64,000 nt of DNA from Gracilibacillus caseinilyticus (GTDB lineage Bacteria > Bacillota > Bacilli > Bacillales > Amphibacillaceae). The stretch is from contig NZ_CP095072.1 of the NCBI RefSeq assembly GCF_022919115.1, positions 2,356,001 to 2,420,000 on the forward strand, read 5' to 3'. The notes under the pieces are model-generated. The model worked only from the letters and a program-made list of their open reading frames with translations, made no database searches and was not told the DNA's origin. This document shows positions 51,585 through 60,963 of this stretch, piece after piece (position 1 is the stretch's first letter; each line of letters starts with the position of its first letter). The position numbers and the translations under genes are program-made.

Positions 51585-54500
51585 ATGGGTAGAGGTCTTA
51601 CAAGAAAGGTGTCTATTATACTTATATTCTTTTTAATATTCACCAATGTTTCCAGTTACATACCGATCGCGAAGGCGAGTACTGATCAAGTCAAGGTGGA
51701 CAGTAAAGCGGAGCAGGTATTGAAAAAGCCAGCAGAAACAACGTCGCAAAAAGAGGCAAAAGAGGAGCAAGAGAATAACGAAACTCTGACAGCAGATACA
51801 GAAGAATCAGCAACAGATGAAAATGAACCAGCAACAGATAACAAAGAAGAGGAAACATCAAAAGAGGAAAACTCCGCTACTAGTGACGAAAACACTAATC
51901 CAAAAGCTTCCGATGACAATGATATAACCGAGGAAAAAGAAGAATCTACCACAGAACCCACAGAAAAAGAGGAAAAAGCTGCACAAAAAGAAAATTCCGA
52001 AAAATCCAATCAAGATGAAACGGATAGCAAATCGAAAAATAAGGAAGAAAGGGAAGACCAGACCACTAAAGACGACAAGGCTAACAAAGCGCCAGCCGAT
52101 GCAATTGATTTTCAAACACTTCCTGAACTATTAATCACAGAATTAATGCCAAATAATAGTGGAACAGATCAATTTGAATATTTTGAGGTGTACAATAATA
52201 GTGATCAAGCCGTGATGCTCGATTATTATACGATTGCACTACAGTATACGAATGATGATACACCTGATAGTCCGTTTACCTTTCCGAATGTGAGTATATC
52301 ACCCGGTCAAACGCTTGTATTTTGGAATAACAATAATAATTTGACCATTGAACAGTTTAATGAACACTATCAAGCAGATTTAACGACCAATGATATCGTG
52401 ATGTATGAAGGAACTAATCTTTACAATAGCGGCCAACGAGGAGTTGCATTAAAAGACGGAGAGGAAGTTATGGTATCTGTCAGCTATTTAGCAGAGGATA
52501 TAGCTTCCGGTAAAGTCGTAAATTATCAATATTCACCGGAGTCGACTGAAATGCTGAAGTATCAGAAGGCACAAGCGCCGACACCTGGAACGATAGAATC
52601 TGCTCAGGTACCGGAACAAAGCGTGACCGTTGCGGAACATCAAGCTCCTGTTATCGAGCATACTCCTGTATCTGAGGCGGAACAGGGGCATGCACTGACT
52701 ATCGAAGCGAGTATATCTGATGATAAGGATAAGCGCAATGCAACATTATATTATCGAATGAAGGATGAGACGGAATTTCAACCAATCAGTTTAGAAGCTG
52801 CGGAAGGTAATCGCTATTTAGCTACTATTGAAGCTGAAAAGGTGACAGAAGGTGTCTTAGAATACTATATTTCTGCCACGGATTCTAATCACAGAGTGAG
52901 GGTACCGGAAGAGAATGGACAAACTTTTCAGCTTATGGTGGAATCGACAGAAGAAACAGAAGAAGATTTTCAACATTATCCTCCACTGTTAATTACGGAG
53001 ATCTCTCCAAATACTGCTGGCGGAGGGACTGATTATTTTGAATATTTCGAGCTCTATAACAATACTGATTCGACGTTATCATTAAATCAGTATGCGCAAA
53101 TTTATTATTATACCGATTCAGGAGAAGAAGTATCCTTCCAAGTACCTTCTGTAGAAATTGAATCACAGGAAACACTCGTCTTTTGGTATAACAATGGAAA
53201 TCATACATTGGACGATTTTAATCAGCAGTTTGCTACGAAACTATCGGAACAACAGCTAATTGAAGTGACCGATGATAATTTCCCCGGTTTTTCTAACGGT
53301 GGAGAACGTGCTTTGATTATACGGGATGTTGATAATGAACAGGTGATTTATGCCGATTATTTAGGTGAGGATAACGATAATAATGGCGGTGTCATCCAAT
53401 ACAAATATCCGTATCAAGGTACTGAGATGGTGAAGTGGGAATCATTAGCAAAAGCAACGCCAGGTACAGTAATGAAGGAACAAGTACCTGCCAATGTAGT
53501 AGAAATGACAGATGAAGGAGCGGACACGAACGCACCAGAAATTTCGCATGAACCAGTCTCATCAGCTGAGGCATTTTCTTCGGTGAAGATAGAAGCAAAT
53601 ATCTCAGATGACAAGGCGATTCCGAATGCGACATTGTATGTCAAAAATAAAACAACGGCTTATAAAAGTTTTGCAATGGAATCAAGTGCAGCAGCACCAA
53701 ATCAATATACAGCAACCATTCCAGGGGAGCTGGTGGAAGGTGATGTGACCTATTATATTGCGGCTTCAGATGGCACCAACCAAGAAACGACAGACGAATT
53801 TACGATTGCCGTACAGCAGCCAGAGGTAGATACGGAATCCTTACCTCCTTTGCTCGTAACAGAAGTTGTTCCGGATTCCACTAATGTCGGCTCTGCTGAT
53901 GGCTATGAGTATATAGAAGTCTACAATAATACGAATCAAGCTATTCCGTTTGAACATTATAAAATGCAGTACCGATATGGGACAGACCCTGAAAGTGATA
54001 TAATCTGGCCGTCTATTCCAGATGATCTTGTCATTCCAGCAGGGGAAATACTTGTCTTTTGGATCATTAATGGCCAGAACAATGACAAAACAGTAGCAGA
54101 TTTTAATGCGAATTATGGATCTCAATTAGAAGAAGACAAGAATATCGTACGAATTGAATCGGCAGGTATGGCCAATGGCAGCATGAGAGGGTTAATTGTT
54201 GCTTCGAATGTTGGCACGGAGCATGCCGTTGCCTATTATAACGATGAGGAAACAAAAGATGACACAACGCAGAATAAGGGAATTGTTTATAAGTTTCCAA
54301 CAGATGGTTCAAACCAAATGGAAAAAGTAAGTTCCACCGAAAAAGAAGCAACACCAGGTGTGGTAGAAGCCTATCAAATTCCGTCTCAACCTGTTTCAGT
54401 AGAAATAGATCAAACAGAACCGCAAATAAAGGACATTACCTATATGGATTCTGTGACACAAACGAATGATTTGGATATTAAAGCAGAGGTGTCCGATCAA

Positions 54501-57500
54501 GAGGAGCTTAAAACCGTTGCCGTTTATTATCGAACAAATCATGACGAAACATTTCACAAAGCATTATTAGAAGAAGGAGAAGAACAAGCTATATTTACGC
54601 ACCGCATCTATGCCCCAGAAATGGTCGGTAATGAAACGGTCGAATATTATTTCGAAGCATCAGACGGAACGAATCTTGTCAAAACAGATGTCAAAACGGT
54701 GACGATCGAAAATGATTTGGACACACGGCCAGTCCGATTAAATGTAAAAGAGAAACAGATTTTATCAGATACATTTGTGTTAAAAGGTACTTCGACGGCT
54801 GACCAACCAGAGAACGTACGAATGAAGATTGATGGTAATCAAGTAGAAAAGGATTTTCAGGCTGTGGAACATACTGCCTATTTTGCTTTTGAAGTAAGCG
54901 GCGTAAATACGTATTTCCAGAACGGTGTCACTATCGGGGATCAAGTCGTTTCTATTTTTGATGATTGGATTGCGCAGTGGGAAACAATTACTGTTCCAAT
55001 AGACCCTTCTTATTTTGAAGTTGGTGACAATACGATTACGATCAGAGCTGGTAATAAAGCAAGCCCTTGGGAAGGTGATCCAGGTGAAAATCGTGACGAC
55101 TACAATTTGCGTAATGTTCGCTTAGTCCTGGCAGATGGTACCGTGTTGACAGACGCAAGTCATCAGGATCCAGAGCAAGTATTAGATATGGGGGATGACG
55201 GAACAGAGCGGATTGCAGAAGATTTTACGTTTACTGTTTCCAAAGAAAATGCTCAATCTTTTGCCCATGAATGGGATACTACAAAAGTAGCAGATGGTGA
55301 ACATCAGATAGAGGTTGCGGATTCCAATGACTCGTTAACGACCAAAGTGCTTGTGGATAATACTGCTCCAATGATCGAAACGACAATCGAAAATAATGAA
55401 AGCTACAAAGGTGAGTTCACGATTGACGCCATGATAACGGATGAAGTAGCGGGTGTTGAAACGATCAAGACGATGCTCGACGGAGATGAAATCGAGTTAC
55501 CACATGAAGCAGCTACTGGTACATTAACACCAGGAAAGCATGTGTTATCTGTCACAGCAACAGATAAGGCCGGAAACACAACAGAACGTGAGCTTACCTT
55601 TTTTACGGAGGATGAAAATCCAAACGATCCGACCGATGAATCATCGATAACAGATGGCGATCCTAAGCTGAAGGTTCGTGTCGAAGATCCAACTGCTGAT
55701 AAAGTAGATGTCGGTTTCTATCAAGGATATCAGTATACACCAGCAGATACAGACAATGTTACGTCTTATTTAGGTGCTTCACCGACAGAACCACCGAATA
55801 CGAATGATACAGCAGATGCTAAACGTTTAAGTTCAGCAGATATCACATCTGTATCAGAAAAAGATGGCGATTATTTAGTGACGAATGATACAACAAAATT
55901 TCCTTACCATCGCTTTGATGTCACGCTTGATGAGACTATTGATGATAATGATACCGTTGAATTAGCTTGGACGGGACATTCATTAGAAGGTAGAAAAGTA
56001 TCGATGTATGCCTGGAATATCGAGGCAGCACAGTGGGATTTGATCGACTATAAAATTGCTGGAGATACAGATTTTGATTTGAAAGGGACGGTCAAGGTTT
56101 CATCTTACAGTGAGAATCATCAAATTCAAGTTATGATTCAAGATGAAATTCCTTCAAGTAATGAAGATTATGACTATACGTTTGCCTGGTTGTCTGACAC
56201 GCAGTATTACTCAGAGAGCTATCCTCATATTTATGATCGTCAAACTGATTGGATTGTCGAGAAACAAGAGGAAATGAAAATTGAATATGTGTTTCATAGT
56301 GGTGATTTAGTAGATGAAGCAGATAAAGAAGAACAGTGGCTGAACGCTGATGGATCAATGAGAAAATTAGATGATGCCAACATTCCTTACGGTGTCCTGG
56401 CAGGCAATCATGATGTGCTGCAAAAGACGGAAGATTATACAGAGTATTACAAATACTTTGGTGAAGACCGTTTTGCAGATGAATCCTATTATGGTGGTTC
56501 TTATTTAAACAACCGTGGACATTATGACCTTATCTCAACTGGTGGAAATGATTATATTATGGTCTATCTTGGCTGGGGAATCGATGACGATGGAATTGCC
56601 TGGATCAATCAAGTATTAAGTGAGCACCCCGGCCGGACAGCGATCTTAACGTTCCATGAATACTTGCAAGCAACGGGATCAAGACACCCATTAGGGGAAA
56701 AATTATATCAGGAAGTAGTATTGCCAAATGAGAATGTAGTAGCGGTTCTATCGGGACATTACCACGAAGCACAAACGTTAGTCGATGATATTGATGATGA
56801 CGGAGATGGTGAGACAGATCGTCAAGTTTATCAGATACTAGCTGATTATCAGGCAGGTCCTGAAGGCGGACAAGGATACATGCGATTATTGCATTTTGAT
56901 ACAGATAATAATAGGGTGTTAGTTAATACGTATTCCCCTTATCTTGATGACTATAATTATTACGATACCGACGAATATCCAAATAAAGATGAATTTGTGA
57001 TCAATATGGACTTGGAAGCAAAAGAGAAACAAGTGGCGACCGATTATTTTGCTGTGAATGTGTATACCGACAACGAAATTGATACGGTTGAGAATGTCGA
57101 AAGTGGTCAAACAGCGGAGGTGACTTGGACTGGACTAACAGAAGGGGAACGATATTTCTGGTATGTCAACCTGATGGATGACTACACAGGTACCACTCGT
57201 TCTTCGATATTTAGTTTTGTAAAAGGAGAGGATACCGACGGTGAGGTTGATCCGGAGCCAGATCAGGATAAAGATCATGAAACTGATCCAGGTTCAAAAT
57301 CTGAGGCAGACCAAGAATCAGGTTCAGATACAAAACCAACACCTGTGCCAGATGACGATAATGATAATCAACCAACTGAAAAACAAACAGCTGACAAGGA
57401 TAAAACAAGTGTAAATAATGATTCGGATTATCATGATAGTGCCGGTAATAATTTGCCGGAAACTGCAACTAATATCTTTAAATATTTATTGTTCAGTATG

Positions 57501-57560
57501 ATTATACTTAGCATAGGTATGGTATTATTGCTAATAAGAGATGAAAAAGTTAAAGCATGA
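51585..57560 (+). CDS. Wall-anchored protein with three lamin-tail modules and a metallophosphoesterase
   Basis: Surface protein of 1991 residues. Order: signal peptide (1-32); Glu/Lys/Thr-rich spacer to about 175; lamin-tail (LTD) modules at about 179-338, 465-630 and 752-927, each starting PPLLITE-like and containing YEYIEVYNN-like strands, each followed by an Ig/FN3-like domain; two further beta-sandwiches (about 1048-1340); an unassigned region; calcineurin-like phosphoesterase (about 1528-1783) with WLSDTQ, HSGDLVD, AGNHD, LTFHEY and SGHYHEA, a complete dimetal set; FN3-like domain; acidic linker; LPETATN near 1957, hydrophobic tail and RDEKVKA. Related secreted proteins act on nucleotides or phosphodiesters; the substrate here is unknown. 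AGGAGGG is 11 bases before ATG 51585. Confidence 0.92.
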   Translation: MGRGLTRKVSIILIFFLIFTNVSSYIPIAKASTDQVKVDSKAEQVLKKPAETTSQKEAKEEQENNETLTADTEESATDENEPATDNKEEETSKEENSATSDENTNPKASDDNDITEEKEESTTEPTEKEEKAAQKENSEKSNQDETDSKSKNKEEREDQTTKDDKANKAPADAIDFQTLPELLITELMPNNSGTDQFEYFEVYNNSDQAVMLDYYTIALQYTNDDTPDSPFTFPNVSISPGQTLVFWNNNNNLTIEQFNEHYQADLTTNDIVMYEGTNLYNSGQRGVALKDGEEVMVSVSYLAEDIASGKVVNYQYSPESTEMLKYQKAQAPTPGTIESAQVPEQSVTVAEHQAPVIEHTPVSEAEQGHALTIEASISDDKDKRNATLYYRMKDETEFQPISLEAAEGNRYLATIEAEKVTEGVLEYYISATDSNHRVRVPEENGQTFQLMVESTEETEEDFQHYPPLLITEISPNTAGGGTDYFEYFELYNNTDSTLSLNQYAQIYYYTDSGEEVSFQVPSVEIESQETLVFWYNNGNHTLDDFNQQFATKLSEQQLIEVTDDNFPGFSNGGERALIIRDVDNEQVIYADYLGEDNDNNGGVIQYKYPYQGTEMVKWESLAKATPGTVMKEQVPANVVEMTDEGADTNAPEISHEPVSSAEAFSSVKIEANISDDKAIPNATLYVKNKTTAYKSFAMESSAAAPNQYTATIPGELVEGDVTYYIAASDGTNQETTDEFTIAVQQPEVDTESLPPLLVTEVVPDSTNVGSADGYEYIEVYNNTNQAIPFEHYKMQYRYGTDPESDIIWPSIPDDLVIPAGEILVFWIINGQNNDKTVADFNANYGSQLEEDKNIVRIESAGMANGSMRGLIVASNVGTEHAVAYYNDEETKDDTTQNKGIVYKFPTDGSNQMEKVSSTEKEATPGVVEAYQIPSQPVSVEIDQTEPQIKDITYMDSVTQTNDLDIKAEVSDQEELKTVAVYYRTNHDETFHKALLEEGEEQAIFTHRIYAPEMVGNETVEYYFEASDGTNLVKTDVKTVTIENDLDTRPVRLNVKEKQILSDTFVLKGTSTADQPENVRMKIDGNQVEKDFQAVEHTAYFAFEVSGVNTYFQNGVTIGDQVVSIFDDWIAQWETITVPIDPSYFEVGDNTITIRAGNKASPWEGDPGENRDDYNLRNVRLVLADGTVLTDASHQDPEQVLDMGDDGTERIAEDFTFTVSKENAQSFAHEWDTTKVADGEHQIEVADSNDSLTTKVLVDNTAPMIETTIENNESYKGEFTIDAMITDEVAGVETIKTMLDGDEIELPHEAATGTLTPGKHVLSVTATDKAGNTTERELTFFTEDENPNDPTDESSITDGDPKLKVRVEDPTADKVDVGFYQGYQYTPADTDNVTSYLGASPTEPPNTNDTADAKRLSSADITSVSEKDGDYLVTNDTTKFPYHRFDVTLDETIDDNDTVELAWTGHSLEGRKVSMYAWNIEAAQWDLIDYKIAGDTDFDLKGTVKVSSYSENHQIQVMIQDEIPSSNEDYDYTFAWLSDTQYYSESYPHIYDRQTDWIVEKQEEMKIEYVFHSGDLVDEADKEEQWLNADGSMRKLDDANIPYGVLAGNHDVLQKTEDYTEYYKYFGEDRFADESYYGGSYLNNRGHYDLISTGGNDYIMVYLGWGIDDDGIAWINQVLSEHPGRTAILTFHEYLQATGSRHPLGEKLYQEVVLPNENVVAVLSGHYHEAQTLVDDIDDDGDGETDRQVYQILADYQAGPEGGQGYMRLLHFDTDNNRVLVNTYSPYLDDYNYYDTDEYPNKDEFVINMDLEAKEKQVATDYFAVNVYTDNEIDTVENVESGQTAEVTWTGLTEGERYFWYVNLMDDYTGTTRSSIFSFVKGEDTDGEVDPEPDQDKDHETDPGSKSEADQESGSDTKPTPVPDDDNDNQPTEKQTADKDKTSVNNDSDYHDSAGNNLPETATNIFKYLLFSMIILSIGMVLLLIRDEKVKA

Positions 57561-57566
57561 TGATAC

Positions 57567-57603
57567 GAGCTCAGGTGGAGAAAACCATTTGAGCTCTTTT
57601 TTC
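57567..57603 (+). terminator. Terminator after the 1991-aa gene
   Basis: GAGCTCAGGTGG pairs with CCATTTGAGCTC with wobble positions, loop AGAAAA, then TTTTTT. Confidence 0.8.
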
Positions 57604-57750
57604 ATAAGGATAGAATAATTTTTCGTTGATGTATAAAATATGAACCACTCAGTTGATAGAAAACGCCGATTATCATGATCATATTTCGCAAAAAGAAATG
57701 GTGCCCTCAAAGTGTGGGACAAAGAAATAGAAGGATAACGATTGAATTAA

Positions 57751-57808
57751 TGTGAACGCTAACGGAAGAGGAATGGTATATTGGTTGCATGTGTCAACAT
57801 ATTATGAT
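57751..57808 (+). promoter_or_regulatory. Possible promoter of the CPBP protease gene
   Basis: TTGGTT (57781) and TATGAT (57803) are 16 bases apart. A weak cre-like TGTGAACGCTAACG (12 of 14) lies upstream at 57751. Confidence 0.4.
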
Positions 57809-57822
57809 GAGAAGGTGAATGA

Positions 57823-58506
57823 ATGGTTAAGTCATTAGTAACATGGTTGTTAGTTATTGTAATAGGATTTTTATTCTTTGTAATATCGCAAGTACCATTT
57901 CAAATGGGGTTAGTTGGCGGTTATAAAGGATTTAATCTTGCTATAATAGGTTTTGTCCAGGTCGGTTTAGTGATACCACTTCTATACTTTGGATTAAGGA
58001 AGTTAAAGCTTAATTTTCGAAACATAGGTTTCACAGCAACTAACTGGCGAAAAGATGTGTGGTTAGGAACATGTGTAGCAATTGCCTGGATATTGATCCA
58101 GTTTCTTTGGATATTTCCGAATACTGGGGGTGCTTCAAGACCTGATATTGACAATATTTTAACCATGATCGATCATCAATGGATCAATGTATTATGGTAT
58201 GTTCCGCTAGGAGTTTTGGGAGGCGGGATTACGGAAGAGTTATATAATCGAGGCTTTTTTATTGGAGGATTGGCTAAAATATTCGGATCGTCTAAATTGG
58301 TTATTTCCATAGCAGCATTTGGATCTATCATCTTTTTCGCGATAGGACATTTACCTAGTAGTATGGTGGAATGGATAGATATTGTAATTCCAAGTACTGC
58401 TTATACACTTATATATATTTACACTAAACGCTTAACAGCTGCTATAATAGCACATAGTCTTTGGAACGTGATGGTAGTCGTGATAATAATGATAGTATAT
58501 GGATAA
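57823..58506 (+). CDS. CPBP family intramembrane protease (CAAX protease-like)
   Basis: Membrane protein of 227 residues with about seven helices. The three CPBP motifs are present: EELYNRGF (EExxxR), FAIGHLP (FxxxH) and HSLWN (HxxxN), the conserved active-site residues of the ABI/CAAX protease-like group. Bacterial members are implicated in peptide maturation or bacteriocin self-immunity, but no bacteriocin genes are near. GAAGGTGA lies before ATG 57823. Single gene. Confidence 0.88.
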   Translation: MVKSLVTWLLVIVIGFLFFVISQVPFQMGLVGGYKGFNLAIIGFVQVGLVIPLLYFGLRKLKLNFRNIGFTATNWRKDVWLGTCVAIAWILIQFLWIFPNTGGASRPDIDNILTMIDHQWINVLWYVPLGVLGGGITEELYNRGFFIGGLAKIFGSSKLVISIAAFGSIIFFAIGHLPSSMVEWIDIVIPSTAYTLIYIYTKRLTAAIIAHSLWNVMVVVIIMIVYG

Positions 58507-58550
58507 AAAAAGAAACCAAATGCTTGATTTGGCTTCTTATTGTCATACTA

Positions 58551-59453
58551 TTAGATGTAATACAATTTAAAGTTAATATCCTGATCATGGTTACCGAATT
58601 CGCGGCCAAATAATGTGACACCGCCGATGTTTTCGGCATCTTCTTTTACTTCTACACGAAACTTCCAGCCCTCTGAAGACGTATCTAAATCATGAATGGT
58701 GATATCAGACATTGGTTCCCCATCCATATACGTACCGTGTGACGTAATTCGGATTGTTTTTAACAAGCCGTATTGATTGAGATTATGAGGCCACCAGTCC
58801 GGATTGTATTTTCCTCTGGTATCGGCGAAATCTCCAGGGCTTTGCCATGTACCTAATTCCATATCATTCAGCGTGAAAGTAATATCAGATGGCCAAACCT
58901 CATTGGAAAATGGAAATTCAGATGATATTTCAAAGCTGATGTCCATTTGTTGCAACTGATCTTCTTCATTCAAATAATTAGGTGTTTTATACTCGAGAAA
59001 ACCTTGTGTAAACCACAGGATGCGTGCATCCATCCGTTGTGGATCCATGAAAAATTTCGTTTGGTCAACAGGTCCGATAAAATCCTTCGTCGTTGCTAAG
59101 CCACATGTTGGAACAACGTGATAGTCTGTGTAGTGACCGACCGGAATTGCTGTCTCGTATGTAGCAAAGGAATGATAAATCTTTTTTGGGAAATTGATTT
59201 CAATATGGTCCACTTTTAGAATCGAAATTCGCTGCAGACCAGATTTGCCTGGAATTTTTTCTGTTCGAATAATACCAGCGCGTTCTAATTTCTCAATATG
59301 CTTTGTGACAATCGGACTACTGATCCCCAATGCACTGGAGAGATCTTTAATATTCATTTTGTTCTTAGACAATAACTGGATAATTTCCAGTCTGACTTGA
59401 CTCGCTAATGCTTCATATACGGGTAAGGATGATTGATCTATTTCTAATTGCAT
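58551..59453 (-). CDS. ArsR-type HTH regulator with large C-terminal domain
   Basis: Protein of about 300 residues. The N-terminal winged helix (about 8-75) has ALASQVRLEIIQLLSKNKMN and LSSALGISSPIVTKHIEKLE, a typical ArsR/HTH_5 DNA-reading unit. The C-terminal 220 residues are an uncharacterised domain rich in aromatic residues (VVPTCGLATTKDFIGPVD, DARILWFTQGFLEYKTP, PDWWPHNLNQYG), conserved in regulators of Bacillales and presumably ligand-binding. There is no arsenic-type cysteine motif. I use ATG 59453; an upstream TTG at 59465 is possible. A perfect 14-bp palindrome lies 75 bases upstream. Confidence 0.82.
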   Translation of the reverse strand: MQLEIDQSSLPVYEALASQVRLEIIQLLSKNKMNIKDLSSALGISSPIVTKHIEKLERAGIIRTEKIPGKSGLQRISILKVDHIEINFPKKIYHSFATYETAIPVGHYTDYHVVPTCGLATTKDFIGPVDQTKFFMDPQRMDARILWFTQGFLEYKTPNYLNEEDQLQQMDISFEISSEFPFSNEVWPSDITFTLNDMELGTWQSPGDFADTRGKYNPDWWPHNLNQYGLLKTIRITSHGTYMDGEPMSDITIHDLDTSSEGWKFRVEVKEDAENIGGVTLFGREFGNHDQDINFKLYYI

Positions 59454-59527
59454 AAGTATCACCAACTACTTTCTACGTACTAAATTACAATATGTTAATT
59501 ATCACACATTATGCGTTATATTTCTAT

Positions 59528-59541
59528 CATAATATATTATG
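59528..59541. promoter_or_regulatory. 14-bp perfect palindrome between divergent genes
   Basis: CATAATATATTATG reads the same on both strands. It lies between the ArsR-type regulator and the divergent CNNM/CorC gene, a natural operator position for autoregulation. Confidence 0.4.
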
Positions 59542-59646
59542 TCATATTTTGTAATGGTTTTCACGTCTTTCTCAAAAAATTCTTGTCTTATTCCTGTTTA
59601 TTTTGGGTATAACAAAGGTAGGTATTCAAAAAAACGAGGTGGTCAT

Positions 59647-60963
59647 TTGCTATTTTCTTTCATTATTCTGGTTGTACTAATACTCATCAATGCATTTTTT
59701 GCCGCATCTGAAATTTCGTTAGTGGCATTAAATGATAATAAAATAAAAAAGCGGGCAGAGCAAGGCGATAAAAAATCGATAAAACTTCAAGCGTTATTAG
59801 CAGAGCCTGGCCGTTTTCTAGCTACGATTCAAATTGGTATTACATTGGCAGGTTTTATGGCCAGTGCCTTCGCAGCAGACCGATTCGCAGGTCCATTAGC
59901 AGAATGGCTGGTCGATATCGGTGTTCCTGTAACATTATCCTTACTTCAATCGATCGCTGTGGTGACTATTACCATTCTTTTATCCTACTTTACACTCGTA
60001 ATCGGGGAGTTAGTACCGAAACAGTTGGCACTGCAAAAGGCAGAAGCGATTGCCTATAAAACTGTCACACCACTTTCAGTATTATTTAAAATCAGCTTTC
60101 CTTTTGTCAAAATCCTGAATGTTTCAACCAATCTGATCGTGAAGATGTTTGGTGTTGATCCGAATGCGAAACAAGATGAAGCAAACGAAGAAGAAATTCG
60201 GATGTTAGTCGATATCGGTGGGGAAAAAGGGACTATTGAAAACGATGAAAAGAGAATGATTCATAATATCTTTGAATTCAACGATAAAACCGTTTCGGAT
60301 GTGATGACCCATCGAACTGATATTTCGGCGATCAATAAAAAGGACAGTACAGAAGAAATATTAATGATTATTAACGAAAAACGATATACACGTTTCCCTG
60401 TTTATGAAGGAGATATAGATCATATTATCGGGATATTACATATCAAGGAAATGTTTACTTTTCTTCAATCAAAAGAGGAATCGTGGCATCATCTGTTGCG
60501 CAAACCTTATTATGTAATGGAATCACAGCCAATCGATACTGCTTTTCGAGACATGAGAAAGCATAACATCCATATTGCGATCGTCGTCGATGAATATGGT
60601 GGTATTGATGGATTAGTTACCATTGAGGATATGGTCGAAGAAATTGTCGGGGAAATATTAAGCGAACATCACCTGCCTGGTGAGGATGAATCAAGCAGCT
60701 TGAAGAAAGTGAATGAGCATCAATATGAAGTAGAAGGAACAACGAACCTCTATTTATTAGAAGATGCTTTTCATCTGGAGTTACCATCTGAAGAATTTGA
60801 AACCATCAATGGATTTATGGTGCATCAGCTTGGTTATATTCCTAAATTGCACGAGCGACCAACTGTTACGTACAAAAATGTAACCTTTAAAACAGAAGAG
60901 ATGTCCGATTATCGAATTGAGAAAGTATTGATTACATTAGATGCAGGAGGGGAAAAAACGTGA
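59647..60963 (+). CDS. CNNM/CorC family transporter-like protein (hemolysin C-type)
   Basis: Membrane protein of 438 residues: DUF21/CNNM transmembrane domain (1-190, AFFAASEISLVALNDNKIKK, GRFLATIQIGITLAGFMASA, GELVPKQLALQKAEAIAY), paired CBS domains (about 205-330, VMTHRTDISAI, IDGLVTIEDMVEEIVGEI) and a C-terminal CorC_HlyC domain. Family members are linked to Mg2+ or Co2+ efflux. I start it at TTG 59647, next to CGAGGTGG; the upstream frame to 59539 has no ribosome site and overlaps the palindrome. It overlaps the P-type ATPase gene by four bases (GTGA), so both ion transporters are probably made together. Confidence 0.9.
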   Translation: MLFSFIILVVLILINAFFAASEISLVALNDNKIKKRAEQGDKKSIKLQALLAEPGRFLATIQIGITLAGFMASAFAADRFAGPLAEWLVDIGVPVTLSLLQSIAVVTITILLSYFTLVIGELVPKQLALQKAEAIAYKTVTPLSVLFKISFPFVKILNVSTNLIVKMFGVDPNAKQDEANEEEIRMLVDIGGEKGTIENDEKRMIHNIFEFNDKTVSDVMTHRTDISAINKKDSTEEILMIINEKRYTRFPVYEGDIDHIIGILHIKEMFTFLQSKEESWHHLLRKPYYVMESQPIDTAFRDMRKHNIHIAIVVDEYGGIDGLVTIEDMVEEIVGEILSEHHLPGEDESSSLKKVNEHQYEVEGTTNLYLLEDAFHLELPSEEFETINGFMVHQLGYIPKLHERPTVTYKNVTFKTEEMSDYRIEKVLITLDAGGEKT

